Positions 54,016 to 63,131 of a stretch of 64,000 nt of DNA are shown one piece after another. The notes beneath the pieces were generated by a model. It was given only the letters and a program-made list of their open reading frames with translations. It was not told the DNA's origin and did no database searches. Positions within the stretch are counted from its first letter, which is position 1; every line of letters begins with the position of its first letter. This stretch comes from Bacteroidota bacterium (GTDB taxonomy: Bacteria; Bacteroidota; Bacteroidia; Bacteroidales; JAGONC01): assembly GCA_026391695.1 (NCBI GenBank), contig JAPLDP010000076.1, forward strand, positions 1-64,000. Reading direction: 5' to 3'. The translations under genes were made by a program, and so were the position numbers.

Positions 54016-54627
54016 ATGATGAAAAGAATTTTTGACCTTGTTCTGGCTGTTCTGTTCATCATTATATTATCACCCCTGATGGTTCTGATTTCCCTTTATA
54101 TTATTCTGGATTCCCCGGGAGGTGTCATCTTCCGGCAAAGCCGTGTCGGAAAGAATAACAGAGACTTTACTATTTTAAAATTCCGGACTATGTTCACGGA
54201 TTTCTCTGAAAAAGGATTGCTCACTATAGGTTCCGGCGATGCCCGTATTACTCGTGCCGGCAGAACGCTCCGGAAGTATAAACTCGACGAGATTCCACAG
54301 CTTTTTAATATCCTTTCGGGAAATATGAGCTTCGTAGGTCCTCGGCCTGAAGTGCGCAAATATGTTGAATTATATGATGAAGAACAGAAGAAAATCCTCT
54401 CTGTCCGGCCTGGTCTCACCGATTATGCATCACTTCAGTTCATCAGGGAAAGTGATATCCTTGGAAATTCCCCTGATCCTGAAGAGACCTATATACATTA
54501 TCTTATGCCGGAAAAACTGAAACTCAACCTTCTTTACATACAAAGCCAAAGTATCCTGACTGATCTGAAAATCATTCTTAAGACAGTGTGGCAGATTAGC
54601 CCATTGTTTAAGGATAGAGTTAAATAA
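54016..54627 (+). CDS. Initiating sugar-phosphate transferase (PF02397 type)
   Basis: The 203-residue protein has an N-terminal membrane helix (LVLAVLFIIILSPLMVLISL), then the family motifs FRQSRVGKNNRDFTILKFRT, YKLDEIPQLFNILSGNMSFV and GPRPEVRKYVELY. It transfers a sugar phosphate from a UDP-sugar to undecaprenyl phosphate on the inner face of the membrane. It is the short form lacking the extra membrane helices of WbaP. Start at 54019 (MKRIFD) is an alternative. Confidence 0.93.
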   Translation: MMKRIFDLVLAVLFIIILSPLMVLISLYIILDSPGGVIFRQSRVGKNNRDFTILKFRTMFTDFSEKGLLTIGSGDARITRAGRTLRKYKLDEIPQLFNILSGNMSFVGPRPEVRKYVELYDEEQKKILSVRPGLTDYASLQFIRESDILGNSPDPEETYIHYLMPEKLKLNLLYIQSQSILTDLKIILKTVWQISPLFKDRVK

Positions 54628-54634
54628 ACATAAA

Positions 54635-55513
54635 TCATTTCAAAATTTTTCCCAGTATTTTAAGCTCGCGGACCTTATCGGCATAACCCAGCGATTCATA
54701 GGAGTAGAGGAGGTTGCTGATCAGCCTTTGCAGGATAGTGCGGTTATTACAGGGATAATAATAGGATTTCTCAGGTTTCACCTTTAGCTGCCTGATATAT
54801 TGATCAATCTCCCTTCTGGTGAAGATAGCCCCTTTATTAAATGGATTAATGTAAAAAAGAATATCCTTTTCATTTACGATTTGTTCACTGCCTTCCATGA
54901 TTTCATTCAGATAGGCCAGTATGAAATGTTGTGGCAGGTTAACACCATATACCGGCAGGTCAAGTTTATGGGCAATGATGATATAAATCATGCCCAGAGA
55001 GAGAGGATTACCTTTTTTTGTCTCCAGTACCGTGTTGATATGGGAATTCTGCGGCGCACTGATGTTGCTCTTATTCCCGCTGAATTTATGAATATCGAAT
55101 AATATGTTGTTGATGACTTTCACTTTCTCCAGCGAGGTGAGGTCATTGTTTATTTCTAGCCATATATCCTGTTTGATATGTTGCAGTTGCCTCCTGATTT
55201 TATCTTCATCCAGATCAGGATACTGGTGTCGGGTTATCAGCAGGAAGCCTTTCAGCAGGTCCTGATGCCCTTTATTGGCCCAGTCTTTTAAACCGGCATA
55301 TAAACTATCGAACTGCAGCTTGTGAAGGATCACTTCTATCCGCTCCTGGATGACATTATCAAATGCATTTTCCCACGCTGATTCCAGAACCGGAATAGCA
55401 TCAACACCATAGGTGTAAATTTTCTCCTGTATCTTCTCATAGATGTGATTATCCGGATCATCCAGAAGACTGATCAGCGCATGAAGTTCTTTATATTCAG
55501 AATAATCTTGCAT
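54635..55513 (-). CDS. Transglutaminase-like protein (SirB1/PF13369 type)
   Basis: The 292-residue protein has the segment ETKKGNPLSLGMIYIIIAHK and LPVYGVNLPQHFILAYL, typical of the transglutaminase-like superfamily 2 seen in SirB1. The N-terminal part is helical (ALISLLDDPDNHIYEKIQEK). In place of the catalytic cysteine found in true transglutaminases it has S or L, so the protein may lack enzymatic activity. Its gene is convergent with the sugar transferase gene, with 7 bases between the stops. Confidence 0.82.
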   Translation of the reverse strand: MQDYSEYKELHALISLLDDPDNHIYEKIQEKIYTYGVDAIPVLESAWENAFDNVIQERIEVILHKLQFDSLYAGLKDWANKGHQDLLKGFLLITRHQYPDLDEDKIRRQLQHIKQDIWLEINNDLTSLEKVKVINNILFDIHKFSGNKSNISAPQNSHINTVLETKKGNPLSLGMIYIIIAHKLDLPVYGVNLPQHFILAYLNEIMEGSEQIVNEKDILFYINPFNKGAIFTRREIDQYIRQLKVKPEKSYYYPCNNRTILQRLISNLLYSYESLGYADKVRELKILGKILK

Positions 55514-55543
55514 TATTTATTTTCAATAGTCATGTGTTCATTC

Positions 55544-56422
55544 TCACAACTTATTCCTAAGTCTCTCCAGAAGTACCTGTATCAGTTTATCAATTTTAGT
55601 TTTGTAGTCCGGATCAAATTGTCCCGTAGCCCTGTTAGCAACGGCTATACAGATGGTCAGGGCATGATGGCCCAGAAGTCCGCATAAACCATATAGGGCA
55701 GAGCTTTCCATCTCAAAGTTGGTGATCTTTAAATCCTGATACCGGAAGGTTACGATTTTTTCATTCAGTTCAGGATATGCCAGTTTCAGGCGTAATGACC
55801 TGCCCTGGGGCCCATAAAAGCCCGGAGCGGTTATGGTTATGCCCCGGATGAAATGATCGCCAAGCTGCTGAATGAGCTTCTGTGAAGCCTTTACAGCATA
55901 GGGCCGTGACAAGAATTCCGGCCATCGTGTATGACGAATGAATGCCTCCGATAATTCCTTTTCAACGATATGTTTATTATCCGCATAAAAATTCATGACG
56001 CCGTCAAGTCCCAATGCATATTCAGCGACAATAAACCCGTTTAACGGAATATCCGGCTGTATGGCTCCTGACGTCCCCAGTCGGATGATGTTCAGTGCCG
56101 TATGTTGTTCTTTCCGTCTTCGGGTCTTCAGGTCGATATTGACCAGGGCATCCAGCTCATTAACTACAATATCGATGTTATCCGCACCCATACCGGTTGA
56201 AAGCACAGTAACCCGGCGGGTATTCAGGTATCCTGTGTGTGAAATGATCTCACGGTTCTGGATTTCCCACTCTATGCTGTCGAAGTATTTTGATATGTCA
56301 GGGACCCGCTGCGGGTCACCGGTGACGATGATAGTATGCGCCAGTTGCTCCGGCTTTAATCGTAAATGGTATATGCTGCCGTCAGAATTTATGATCAGTT
56401 CAGAATCGGAAAATTTTTCCAT
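55544..56422 (-). CDS. Nucleoside phosphorylase (uridine-phosphorylase-like)
   Basis: The 292-residue protein matches PNP/UDP phosphorylase family I: TIIVTGDPQRVPDISKYF, VTVLSTGMGADNIDIVVNEL, IIRLGTSGAIQPDIPLNGFI and TNFEMESSALYGLCGLLGHH with the nucleoside-binding glutamate. It cleaves nucleosides with phosphate; uridine as substrate is inferred from similarity only. It stands 30 bases upstream of the transglutaminase-like gene on the same strand. Confidence 0.88.
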   Translation of the reverse strand: MEKFSDSELIINSDGSIYHLRLKPEQLAHTIIVTGDPQRVPDISKYFDSIEWEIQNREIISHTGYLNTRRVTVLSTGMGADNIDIVVNELDALVNIDLKTRRRKEQHTALNIIRLGTSGAIQPDIPLNGFIVAEYALGLDGVMNFYADNKHIVEKELSEAFIRHTRWPEFLSRPYAVKASQKLIQQLGDHFIRGITITAPGFYGPQGRSLRLKLAYPELNEKIVTFRYQDLKITNFEMESSALYGLCGLLGHHALTICIAVANRATGQFDPDYKTKIDKLIQVLLERLRNKL

Positions 56423-56455
56423 TCAATGAAGATTTCTTACACTGCTTTTTAAAGC

Positions 56456-56463
56456 TAACTTTG
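56456..56463 (+). promoter_or_regulatory. -7 box of cinA
   Basis: TAACTTTG is a perfect TAnnTTTG match with an expected start near 56470, giving a leader of about 68 bases before the cinA ATG at 56538. It lies in the divergent gap with the phosphorylase gene. Confidence 0.5.
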
Positions 56464-56537
56464 CTTATACGTAGGAAGTTCAGGAATGGTTGAGAAAAAG
56501 TTGATTTTAGATTTATTATGAAGATATACAACGAGTT

Positions 56538-57791
56538 ATGGACAGTTCTATAATAAAGGCGGAAATCATTACCATCGGTGACGAGCTTCTTATAGGCCAG
56601 GTCGTCGACACAAACTCCGCATGGATGGCTTCTGAATTGAATAATATCGGCGTCGAGGTCGTTCAGATCACCAGCATATCCGATGAAAAAGAGTCAATTA
56701 TCAAAACGCTGGCCGATGCCACAACCAGAGCCGACATTGTACTAATGACAGGTGGACTTGGGCCTACCAAAGATGATATTACAAAAGCCGCATTATGTGA
56801 TTACTTCCATACGACCCTGCGGTTTGATCCTGTCGCCCTTGAAAATGTGACGCGTCTCTTCTGCAGCAGGGGAATGGAAGTCACCGAACGCAACCGCAAA
56901 CAAGCGGAAGTGCCGGCAAACTGCACTCCTGTGAAAAATGACATTGGCACCGCCCCCGGCATGTGGTTTGAAGACAAGGGAAGAATCATCGTTTCGATGC
57001 CCGGCGTTCCTTTTGAAATGAAACACATGATGAGCCATTATATTTTACCGAAAGTGATACAATTGCAGCATGATGGTATTATCATCCATAAGACCATAAT
57101 AACACAAGGAATAGGCGAATCGGCTTTGTGCGACATGCTCACCGGATGGGAAGAAACCTTACCCCGGCATATTCACTTGGCTTATCTTCCGCAACCCGGA
57201 GTGATCCGCTTACGCCTCACAGCCAAAGGATCGAACAGGGAACGCCTGTCCCGTGATATTACAGAACAGGTTGAAAAGCTAAAAACAATCATTCCCGATT
57301 ACATCTTTGGTTATGACGATGATACGCTGGAAAAAATTATCGGCAGGATTTTAAAGGAAAAAAAACTGACGTTATCTACTGCTGAAAGCTGCACCGGTGG
57401 ATATATTGCTCACCTGATCACCTCTGTTCCGGGAAGTTCGGATTATTACACCGGTTCTGTCATAGCTTACTCAAATGTAATAAAGAAAAAAATTCTCGGC
57501 GTCAGCCAAAAGTTGTTGGTCAGGCATGGCGCTGTCAGCGAGGAGGTTGTCACTTCAATGGCTGTGGGAGTGAAAAAGAAATTTCATACCGATTTTGCGA
57601 TTGCTACCTCCGGTATTGCCGGGCCTGACGGCGGCACACCTGACAAACCGGTCGGCACAGTGTGGATCGCTGTCGCCACACCCGACAGGGTAATAGCACA
57701 GAGATTCCGCTTTGGTCAACACCGTGAAAGCAATATAAAAAGAACTGCTGCCGCAGGATTGAATCTCCTCCGGAGTTTAATTAGATTTTAA
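56538..57791 (+). CDS. cinA: CinA-family protein (molybdopterin-binding and amidohydrolase domains)
   Basis: The 417-residue protein has an N-terminal MoCF-type domain (AEIITIGDELLIGQVVDTNS, MTGGLGPTKDDITKAAL) and a C-terminal CinA/NMN deamidase-type domain (TLSTAESCTGGYIAHLITSV, IATSGIAGPDGGTPDKPVGT). Members remove pyrophosphate from ADP-ribose or deamidate NMN in NAD recycling. The full length and intact motifs indicate a functional gene. The stop is followed within 7 bases by tandem palindromes. Confidence 0.93.
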   Translation: MDSSIIKAEIITIGDELLIGQVVDTNSAWMASELNNIGVEVVQITSISDEKESIIKTLADATTRADIVLMTGGLGPTKDDITKAALCDYFHTTLRFDPVALENVTRLFCSRGMEVTERNRKQAEVPANCTPVKNDIGTAPGMWFEDKGRIIVSMPGVPFEMKHMMSHYILPKVIQLQHDGIIIHKTIITQGIGESALCDMLTGWEETLPRHIHLAYLPQPGVIRLRLTAKGSNRERLSRDITEQVEKLKTIIPDYIFGYDDDTLEKIIGRILKEKKLTLSTAESCTGGYIAHLITSVPGSSDYYTGSVIAYSNVIKKKILGVSQKLLVRHGAVSEEVVTSMAVGVKKKFHTDFAIATSGIAGPDGGTPDKPVGTVWIAVATPDRVIAQRFRFGQHRESNIKRTAAAGLNLLRSLIRF

Positions 57792-57798
57792 TTGACCC

Positions 57799-57834
57799 AT
57801 GACTTAAGTCATTTCCCATGACTTAAGTCATGGG
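57799..57834. repeat. Tandem palindromes ATGACTTAAGTCAT
   Basis: Two perfect 14-base palindromes ATGACTTAAGTCAT lie at 57799-57812 and 57818-57831; the second extends to a perfect 20-base palindrome with CCC/GGG flanks (57815-57834). The unit sits between the cinA stop and the rpmB promoter, and may act as terminator or as a protein-binding site. Direct repetition of the same palindrome is unusual. Confidence 0.75.
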
Positions 57835-57856
57835 TGAGATAAAAAAAAATTTCAGA

Positions 57857-57888
57857 TTTGTTAATTATAATAAAAATCCTGACCTTTG
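57857..57888 (+). promoter_or_regulatory. rpmB promoter
   Basis: TTTG (57857-57860), a 20-base spacer and GACCTTTG (57881-57888) resemble the Bacteroidetes -33/-7 promoter with one mismatch in the -7 box. It lies 43 bases upstream of the rpmB ATG. Confidence 0.5.
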
Positions 57889-57931
57889 CAGTCCTTTTTT
57901 AAAAAAGAATAATCAGAAAATAAATCAGGCC

Positions 57932-58171
57932 ATGGCACGTATTTGTGAAATAACAGGCAAGAAAGCGATGGTTGGGAATAACGTCTCCCACTCAAATATC
58001 AAAACAAAGAGAAAATTCCACCCCAACCTCCAGACGAAGAAGTTTTATGTTCCTGAGGAAGATAAATGGATCACCTTGCGGGTATCAGCCGCCGGTATCA
58101 GAAATATCAACCGGAAAGGCATCTATGCCTGTCTTAAGAAAGCCAGGGAAAAAGGATATCTCCAGAAGTAA
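57932..58171 (+). CDS. rpmB: 50S ribosomal protein L28
   Basis: The 79-residue protein reads [20 protein letters not shown] and later [20 protein letters not shown], ending REKGYLQK, the standard Bacteroidetes L28. The frame is open upstream but the ATG at 57932 gives the conserved start. It is part of the large ribosomal subunit. No rpmG gene follows. The GT-rich hairpin at 58194-58224 ends the transcript. Confidence 0.96.
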   Translation: MARICEITGKKAMVGNNVSHSNIKTKRKFHPNLQTKKFYVPEEDKWITLRVSAAGIRNINRKGIYACLKKAREKGYLQK

Positions 58172-58193
58172 AACACCGATACTGACATATGAG

Positions 58194-58224
58194 ATGCTGT
58201 TGCTTTCCGGCAGCAGCATTTTTT
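58194..58224 (+). terminator. Rho-independent terminator of rpmB
   Basis: ATGCTGTTGC (58194-58203) pairs with GCAGCAGCAT (58210-58219) with one G-U or mismatch, loop TTTCCG, then a run of five T. Confidence 0.75.
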
Positions 58225-58236
58225 ATTAATGAGACT

Positions 58237-58307
58237 CAAATTTTACAAACAAAGTGCAGTAAAATTTGTAAGTCGAATTGATCCCGGCTGCGCAGCAAGC
58301 CGGGATC
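58237..58307. repeat. Two consecutive perfect hairpins
   Basis: CAAATTTTAC (58237-58246) pairs with GTAAAATTTG (58259-58268), and GATCCCGGCT (58280-58289) pairs with AGCCGGGATC (58298-58307); each stem is 10 bp and perfect. The segment 58225-58430 codes for nothing I recognise. Confidence 0.6.
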
Positions 58308-58434
58308 TGTCAAATACACCGCTGTCCTGCTGAGGTATTTAGGTTCAGGGATTGCCCTCGGGTTCATACTGTGATTTAATTCAGTTAAACCCCGCAAAAA
58401 TAAAACCAGTAGTAAGTCGTTAATTTTTCTAATG

Positions 58435-58442
58435 TATCTTTG
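58435..58442 (+). promoter_or_regulatory. -7 box upstream of the DUF-type secreted protein
   Basis: TATCTTTG matches TAnnTTTG. The expected start lies at about 58448, within two bases of the ATG at 58450, so translation may be leaderless or nearly so. The in-frame ATG at 58432 is excluded because it overlaps the box. Confidence 0.5.
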
Positions 58443-58449
58443 CTCCTGC

Positions 58450-59172
58450 ATGAGATTTTTACACAAAATATCTAAAATCATCTTACACCCATATTGCTAC
58501 ATAAGTAATTCATTTTCCCGTCACCGGCCATATATCACCTGCCTTCTGATTCTGCTAATACTGATAGGTACTCGCTCTTTTTCCCAGACAAAGAACGAAA
58601 GAGACAATGACCTGGTCCAGTTTTCCGGTATTGTCGTAACAGCCGACAGCCTGCGTCCTGTTCCATATACTCATATTGTCATCAAAAACACCAGGTGGGG
58701 CACTGTTGCTGACTATTTCGGGTATTTTTCGTTCGTGGCCCGCCGGAATGATACAATCCTTTTCACGGCCATGGGCTTTAAGAAATCGTTTTACGTCATA
58801 CCTGATACCATCACGCGAAGAAGGTACTCTCTCATCAAAGCGCTGACAGCCGACACCACCCTGCTCGATGAAACTGTCATTTATCCCTGGCCGTCAAAGG
58901 AACAGTTTAGAGAAGCATTTATCAAGCTTAAAATTCCTGACGATGACCTTGTCCGCGCACAGAAAAACCTGGAGTTGGCCGAAATGAGGGAACGCGCTGA
59001 ACTTTATGCCATGGATGGCAGTATGAATTACAAGAATTATATGCAGCAGCAAATCTATAACCGGAACTATTATATCGGACAAACACAACCTATCACCATC
59101 CTCGACCCCTTTGCCTGGGCACAATTCTTTAAAGCATGGAAAGAAGGGAAATTCAAACGGAAGAAAAAATAA
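58450..59172 (+). CDS. Secreted protein with carboxypeptidase-regulatory-like domain
   Basis: The protein of about 240 residues has a hydrophobic N-terminal segment (YITCLLILLILIGTRSFSQ) that looks like a signal peptide with an unusually long basic lead-in. It is followed by a beta domain of the carboxypeptidase-regulatory-like kind (VQFSGIVVTADSLRPVPYTH, VADYFGYFSFVA) and a charged helical C-terminus (LELAEMRERAELYAMDGS). It lies 28 bases upstream of the TonB-dependent receptor gene, so the two may act together at the envelope. No function is known. Confidence 0.78.
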   Translation: MRFLHKISKIILHPYCYISNSFSRHRPYITCLLILLILIGTRSFSQTKNERDNDLVQFSGIVVTADSLRPVPYTHIVIKNTRWGTVADYFGYFSFVARRNDTILFTAMGFKKSFYVIPDTITRRRYSLIKALTADTTLLDETVIYPWPSKEQFREAFIKLKIPDDDLVRAQKNLELAEMRERAELYAMDGSMNYKNYMQQQIYNRNYYIGQTQPITILDPFAWAQFFKAWKEGKFKRKKK

Positions 59173-59200
59173 GGCACTGCTGTTAATTTAATGAGCATTC

Positions 59201-61702
59201 ATGATAAAACACCCGATGACATTGACCAGGTTGATCATAACATGCCTTTTCATCCTTTTCCTGTCGTCCGTTTATGGACAGAATAAGGGCATTGTATATG
59301 GCAGGGTGACCGACCAGAAAGGGAATCCTGTTGATATGGTCAACATAGCGGTCAAGAATACCTCTGGTGGGAATGTAACCAATAAAGAAGGTATGTTTGA
59401 GATACCTGTACCTGCCGGCCAGGAAATTACCCTGGTTTTTTCATTTATCGGATTCCAGACGCAGGAGCATGTGCTCACTCTTACCACAGGTGAACGTAGG
59501 GAAATAAACTGCGTTCTCGTCATCCTTCCTACTGAGTTGCCTGGCCTCCTTATCCAGGATAAACAGATCCGTGCGACGACGCTCACCCGTATCAATCCCA
59601 AAGATGCCACATTGCTGCCCACTGTCTCGGGAAACAGCATCGAAAGCCTCATCAAAACACTTCCCGGCGTGGCATCAACCAATGAGCTGAGTTCGCAGTA
59701 TTCGGTCAGGGGTGGGAATTATGATGAAAACCTGGTCTATGTGAATGATATTGAAATATACCGTCCCTTTCTCATCCGTGCCAGCCAGCAGGAAGGCCTC
59801 AGCTTCCTTAATTCCGACCTGGTTTCCTCCATACTTTTTTCCGCCGGCGGCTTCGACGCAAAATATGGTGACAAGATGTCATCAGTGCTGGATATCCGGT
59901 ATAAACAACCAACACAATTTGCAGGCTCTTTCTCCCTCAGCCTTCTGGAGGCCACTCTGCACCTGGAAGGTGCAACACCAAATCAGAAGTTTTCTTACCT
60001 TCTGGGTATGCGACAGAAATCCAACCAGTATATCCTTAAAGGACTTGAAACCCAGGGCGAATATAAGCCCTCATTTACCGATATCCAGACACTGATCAGA
60101 TATGCTTTCAATGATAAGCTCAGCCTCTCATTCCTTGGTTATGTGGCCCGAAATTCCTATAAGCTTGTGCCTACATCCAGGGAGACGGCTTTTGGTGCTA
60201 TCAACGAAGCGTATAAGTTCACGGTCTATTTTGAAGGTCAGGAACTCGATAAGTATTTGAATTACCTTGGCGGGATTACTGTGGATTACCAACCCAAAAA
60301 TAATCTTAATCTGAAATTCATCGCCTCTTCCTTCAGGTCATTTGAAACAGAGACGTATGATCTGCTGGGTCAATACTGGATCGGCAGGCTGGAATTGGAT
60401 TATTCCAGCGAAGAATTCGGCCAGCCGACAGAAACCCTTGGCATAGGCTCTTTTCTTGACCATGCTCGCAACGACCTGCAGGCAACCGTCTTCAATGTTG
60501 AACACCGCGGTTCGGCTGATAAATGGAACCAGTATCTGCATTGGGGTCTGAAATATCAGCGGGAGATCATCAACGATGAACTGCTGGAATGGCAGATGAA
60601 CGATTCGGCAGGCTTCTCGCTGCCTCACCCACCCGATTCCGTCGGCTATATCTATCCCGAACTGCAACAGGATTATCCCTTCGAACTCTTCAGGTTTGCC
60701 ATGAATGCCAACAATATCACCTCCAACAGGTACTCGGGTTTCATACAGGATAACCTGAATATCCTTGAAACCGATAGCTCAAAACTGATGCTGGTCGCAG
60801 GTGTCAGGTTTAATTACTGGGACTTCAATAAAGAATTTCTGTTCAGCCCGCGTGTTACTCTTTCATATAAACCTCCATGGAAACAGGATGTCGTCTTCCG
60901 ATTCTCTACAGGTCTCTATTATCAACCTGCATTTTACAGGGAAATGCGTGACCTTGACGGTAACATCAACCCGGATATCAAAGCACAGAAATCAGTTCAT
61001 ATAGTATTGGGTGGCGACCTGAATTTCATGGCCTGGGGCAGACCATTTAAGTTCGTCACGGAAATTTATTATAAATACCTTTATGATCTGATTCCCTATG
61101 TGATTGATAATGTAAGGATCAGGTATTATGCAAAGAACGATTCACGCGGTTACGCGTGTGGTATTGATATGAAGGTCAACGGCGAATTTGTCCAGGGTAT
61201 GGAGTCGTGGGCCAGCCTGTCGCTGATGAAAACCATGGAGAATATCGCAGATGACGGATTTTATGATAAAGACAGCAACTTCATTGATCCCGGGTACATC
61301 CGCCGGCCTACCGACCAGCGGATTAACTTCGGCCTGTACTTCCAGGATTACCTGCCTAAAAATCCTACCTATAAGATGAATATGACATTTCTTTACGGCT
61401 CCAATCTCCCCTTCGGCCCTCCGGATTTGCCTAAATACAAACAGCAGTTCAGGTCATCATCTTATCTGAGGGTGGATGTCGGCTTTTCCAAACAGCTTAT
61501 CGGTAAAGGCACTTCCTTTAATCCCAAAAATCCTCTGAAGTATTTTGAGGCTATGTGGTTAAGCCTGGAGGTGTTTAACTTGTTACAGCATTTGAATACG
61601 GTGTCATACATCTGGGTAAAGGATATTCATAATATCCAGTATCCTGTCCCGAACAGGCTGACGCCCAGGCAGATAAATATCCGTCTCGTGGCACAGTTTT
61701 AG
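59201..61702 (+). CDS. TonB-dependent receptor with N-terminal carboxypeptidase-like domain
   Basis: The 833-residue outer-membrane protein has a signal peptide (LIITCLFILFLSSVYGQ), a carboxypeptidase-regulatory-like domain (residues about 28-110: GIVYGRVTDQKGNPVDMVNI), a plug domain (about 130-235: IESLIKTLPGVASTNELSSQ, YSVRGGNYDENLVYVNDIEI) and a long beta-barrel to the C-terminus (NIRLVAQF with terminal phenylalanine). It imports an unknown nutrient with TonB energy. No SusD-like gene follows, so it is not a classical polysaccharide-utilisation receptor. Confidence 0.92.
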   Translation: MIKHPMTLTRLIITCLFILFLSSVYGQNKGIVYGRVTDQKGNPVDMVNIAVKNTSGGNVTNKEGMFEIPVPAGQEITLVFSFIGFQTQEHVLTLTTGERREINCVLVILPTELPGLLIQDKQIRATTLTRINPKDATLLPTVSGNSIESLIKTLPGVASTNELSSQYSVRGGNYDENLVYVNDIEIYRPFLIRASQQEGLSFLNSDLVSSILFSAGGFDAKYGDKMSSVLDIRYKQPTQFAGSFSLSLLEATLHLEGATPNQKFSYLLGMRQKSNQYILKGLETQGEYKPSFTDIQTLIRYAFNDKLSLSFLGYVARNSYKLVPTSRETAFGAINEAYKFTVYFEGQELDKYLNYLGGITVDYQPKNNLNLKFIASSFRSFETETYDLLGQYWIGRLELDYSSEEFGQPTETLGIGSFLDHARNDLQATVFNVEHRGSADKWNQYLHWGLKYQREIINDELLEWQMNDSAGFSLPHPPDSVGYIYPELQQDYPFELFRFAMNANNITSNRYSGFIQDNLNILETDSSKLMLVAGVRFNYWDFNKEFLFSPRVTLSYKPPWKQDVVFRFSTGLYYQPAFYREMRDLDGNINPDIKAQKSVHIVLGGDLNFMAWGRPFKFVTEIYYKYLYDLIPYVIDNVRIRYYAKNDSRGYACGIDMKVNGEFVQGMESWASLSLMKTMENIADDGFYDKDSNFIDPGYIRRPTDQRINFGLYFQDYLPKNPTYKMNMTFLYGSNLPFGPPDLPKYKQQFRSSSYLRVDVGFSKQLIGKGTSFNPKNPLKYFEAMWLSLEVFNLLQHLNTVSYIWVKDIHNIQYPVPNRLTPRQINIRLVAQF

Positions 61703-61720
61703 AATTTTATTGAGGCTATA

Positions 61721-62941
61721 TCAAAAAGACAATATCGATTTCTTGATCCTATCGATCGCATCCATCATCTGCTCTTCGGTGATCACCAGCGGAGGGGCAA
61801 AACGGATGATATGCAGATGTGTGGGTTTGGCAAGAACACCATTCTCTGCCATCTTCAGGCATACATCCCAGGCTTCCTTGCCATTTTTCGGACGAATGAT
61901 AATGGCATTGAGAAGCCCCTTGCCTCTGACCAGTGAAATCATGTCGGCGGAGATTTTTCTCATCTCATTACGGAATATCGTGCCCATCTTTTCTGCATTT
62001 TCAGCGAGGTCTTCATCCAGCAGCACCTGCAAGGCTGTAATGGCAGTGCGGGCGGCCAGGGGATTCCCCCCGAATGTCGATCCATGTTGTCCCGGCCTGA
62101 TGGTCAGCATGATGTCATCATCGGCAAGAACGGCAGAAATAGGATATAAGCCCCCCGACAGTGCCTTTCCCAAGATTACTATGTCGGGTCGGACTTCTTC
62201 ATGGTCACAGGCCAGCATTTTTCCGGTGCGTGCAAGGCCTGTCTGAACTTCATCGGCAATGAAAAGGACATTTTTAGCTTTGCACAGGGCATAAGCTTTG
62301 GCAAGGTAACCGTCGTCGGGCACATTGACACCGGCTTCACCCTGGATAGGCTCCACAAGAAAGCCGGCAACATGGGGATCTTCCAAAGCCCTCTGAAGAG
62401 CAGGGATGTCATTATAAGGTATGGTGATGAAACCCGGAGTGTAGGGCCCAAAGCCGTCGCGGGCCTCCGGATCGGTTGATACAGAAATTACGGTGATCGT
62501 GCGGCCATGAAAGTTACCTTCACAGGTGATGATCTTTGCCTGGTTCATGGCAATGCCTTTTTTCTCATAAGCCCACTTGCGGCATAACTTAAGGGCTGTT
62601 TCGACACCTTCAGCACCGGTATTCATTGGTAAAACCTTATCATACCCGAAATATTCCGTGATATACTTCTCATATGGCCCCAGGGCATCATTGTAAAAAG
62701 CCCTCGATGTCAGCGTCAGAACCTTGACCTGGTCAATAAGCGTTTCAACAATGGTAGGATGGCAATGTCCCTGGTTCACTGCCGAATAAGCTGATAAAAA
62801 ATCATAATATCTTTTGCCTTCCACGTCCCACAGGTAAACACCCTCGCCGCGTGATAAAACCACCGGCAGCGGATGATAATTATGCGCTCCATATTTTTCT
62901 TCCAGGTGCTTCAGGTCTTTTGAAGTCATCGTTCCAATCAT
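61721..62941 (-). CDS. rocD: Ornithine--oxo-acid transaminase
   Basis: The 406-residue class III aminotransferase has the ornithine aminotransferase pattern: [91 protein letters not shown] and the PLP lysine in [12 protein letters not shown]. It converts ornithine and 2-oxoglutarate to glutamate semialdehyde and glutamate, which links to gdhA through glutamate. Met5 is an alternative start. Confidence 0.94.
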   Translation of the reverse strand: MIGTMTSKDLKHLEEKYGAHNYHPLPVVLSRGEGVYLWDVEGKRYYDFLSAYSAVNQGHCHPTIVETLIDQVKVLTLTSRAFYNDALGPYEKYITEYFGYDKVLPMNTGAEGVETALKLCRKWAYEKKGIAMNQAKIITCEGNFHGRTITVISVSTDPEARDGFGPYTPGFITIPYNDIPALQRALEDPHVAGFLVEPIQGEAGVNVPDDGYLAKAYALCKAKNVLFIADEVQTGLARTGKMLACDHEEVRPDIVILGKALSGGLYPISAVLADDDIMLTIRPGQHGSTFGGNPLAARTAITALQVLLDEDLAENAEKMGTIFRNEMRKISADMISLVRGKGLLNAIIIRPKNGKEAWDVCLKMAENGVLAKPTHLHIIRFAPPLVITEEQMMDAIDRIKKSILSF

Positions 62942-62966
62942 ATTAAGTGTTATTGATATTTGCCTG

Positions 62967-62974
62967 CAAAAATA
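62967..62974 (-). promoter_or_regulatory. -7 box of rocD
   Basis: The minus strand reads TATTTTTG, a perfect TAnnTTTG match, 25 bases upstream of the rocD ATG at 62941. Confidence 0.5.
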
Positions 62975-63073
62975 TTGAATTCAAATGTAATAAACGAGGG
63001 AACGGATGTTAATTTTTTCCGGTTCAATGGTTGGGAACAGAAGATGAGGTGTATGAAACGACAAAATAGGCTA

Positions 63074-63131
63074 TTGCCGACTGCCGACTGCCGACTGTCT
63101 ACTGTCTACTGCCGACTGCCGCCTGCCGACT
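63074..63131. repeat. Tandem 7-base repeats (CTGCCGA and variants)
   Basis: About eight 7-base units, mostly CTGCCGA with CTGTCTA variants, lie at the 3' end of the pseudouridine synthase gene. The last residues (RQAAVGSRQ) and the stop codon of that gene are encoded by the repeat. Such short repeats are common and variable in Bacteroidetes. Confidence 0.8.
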
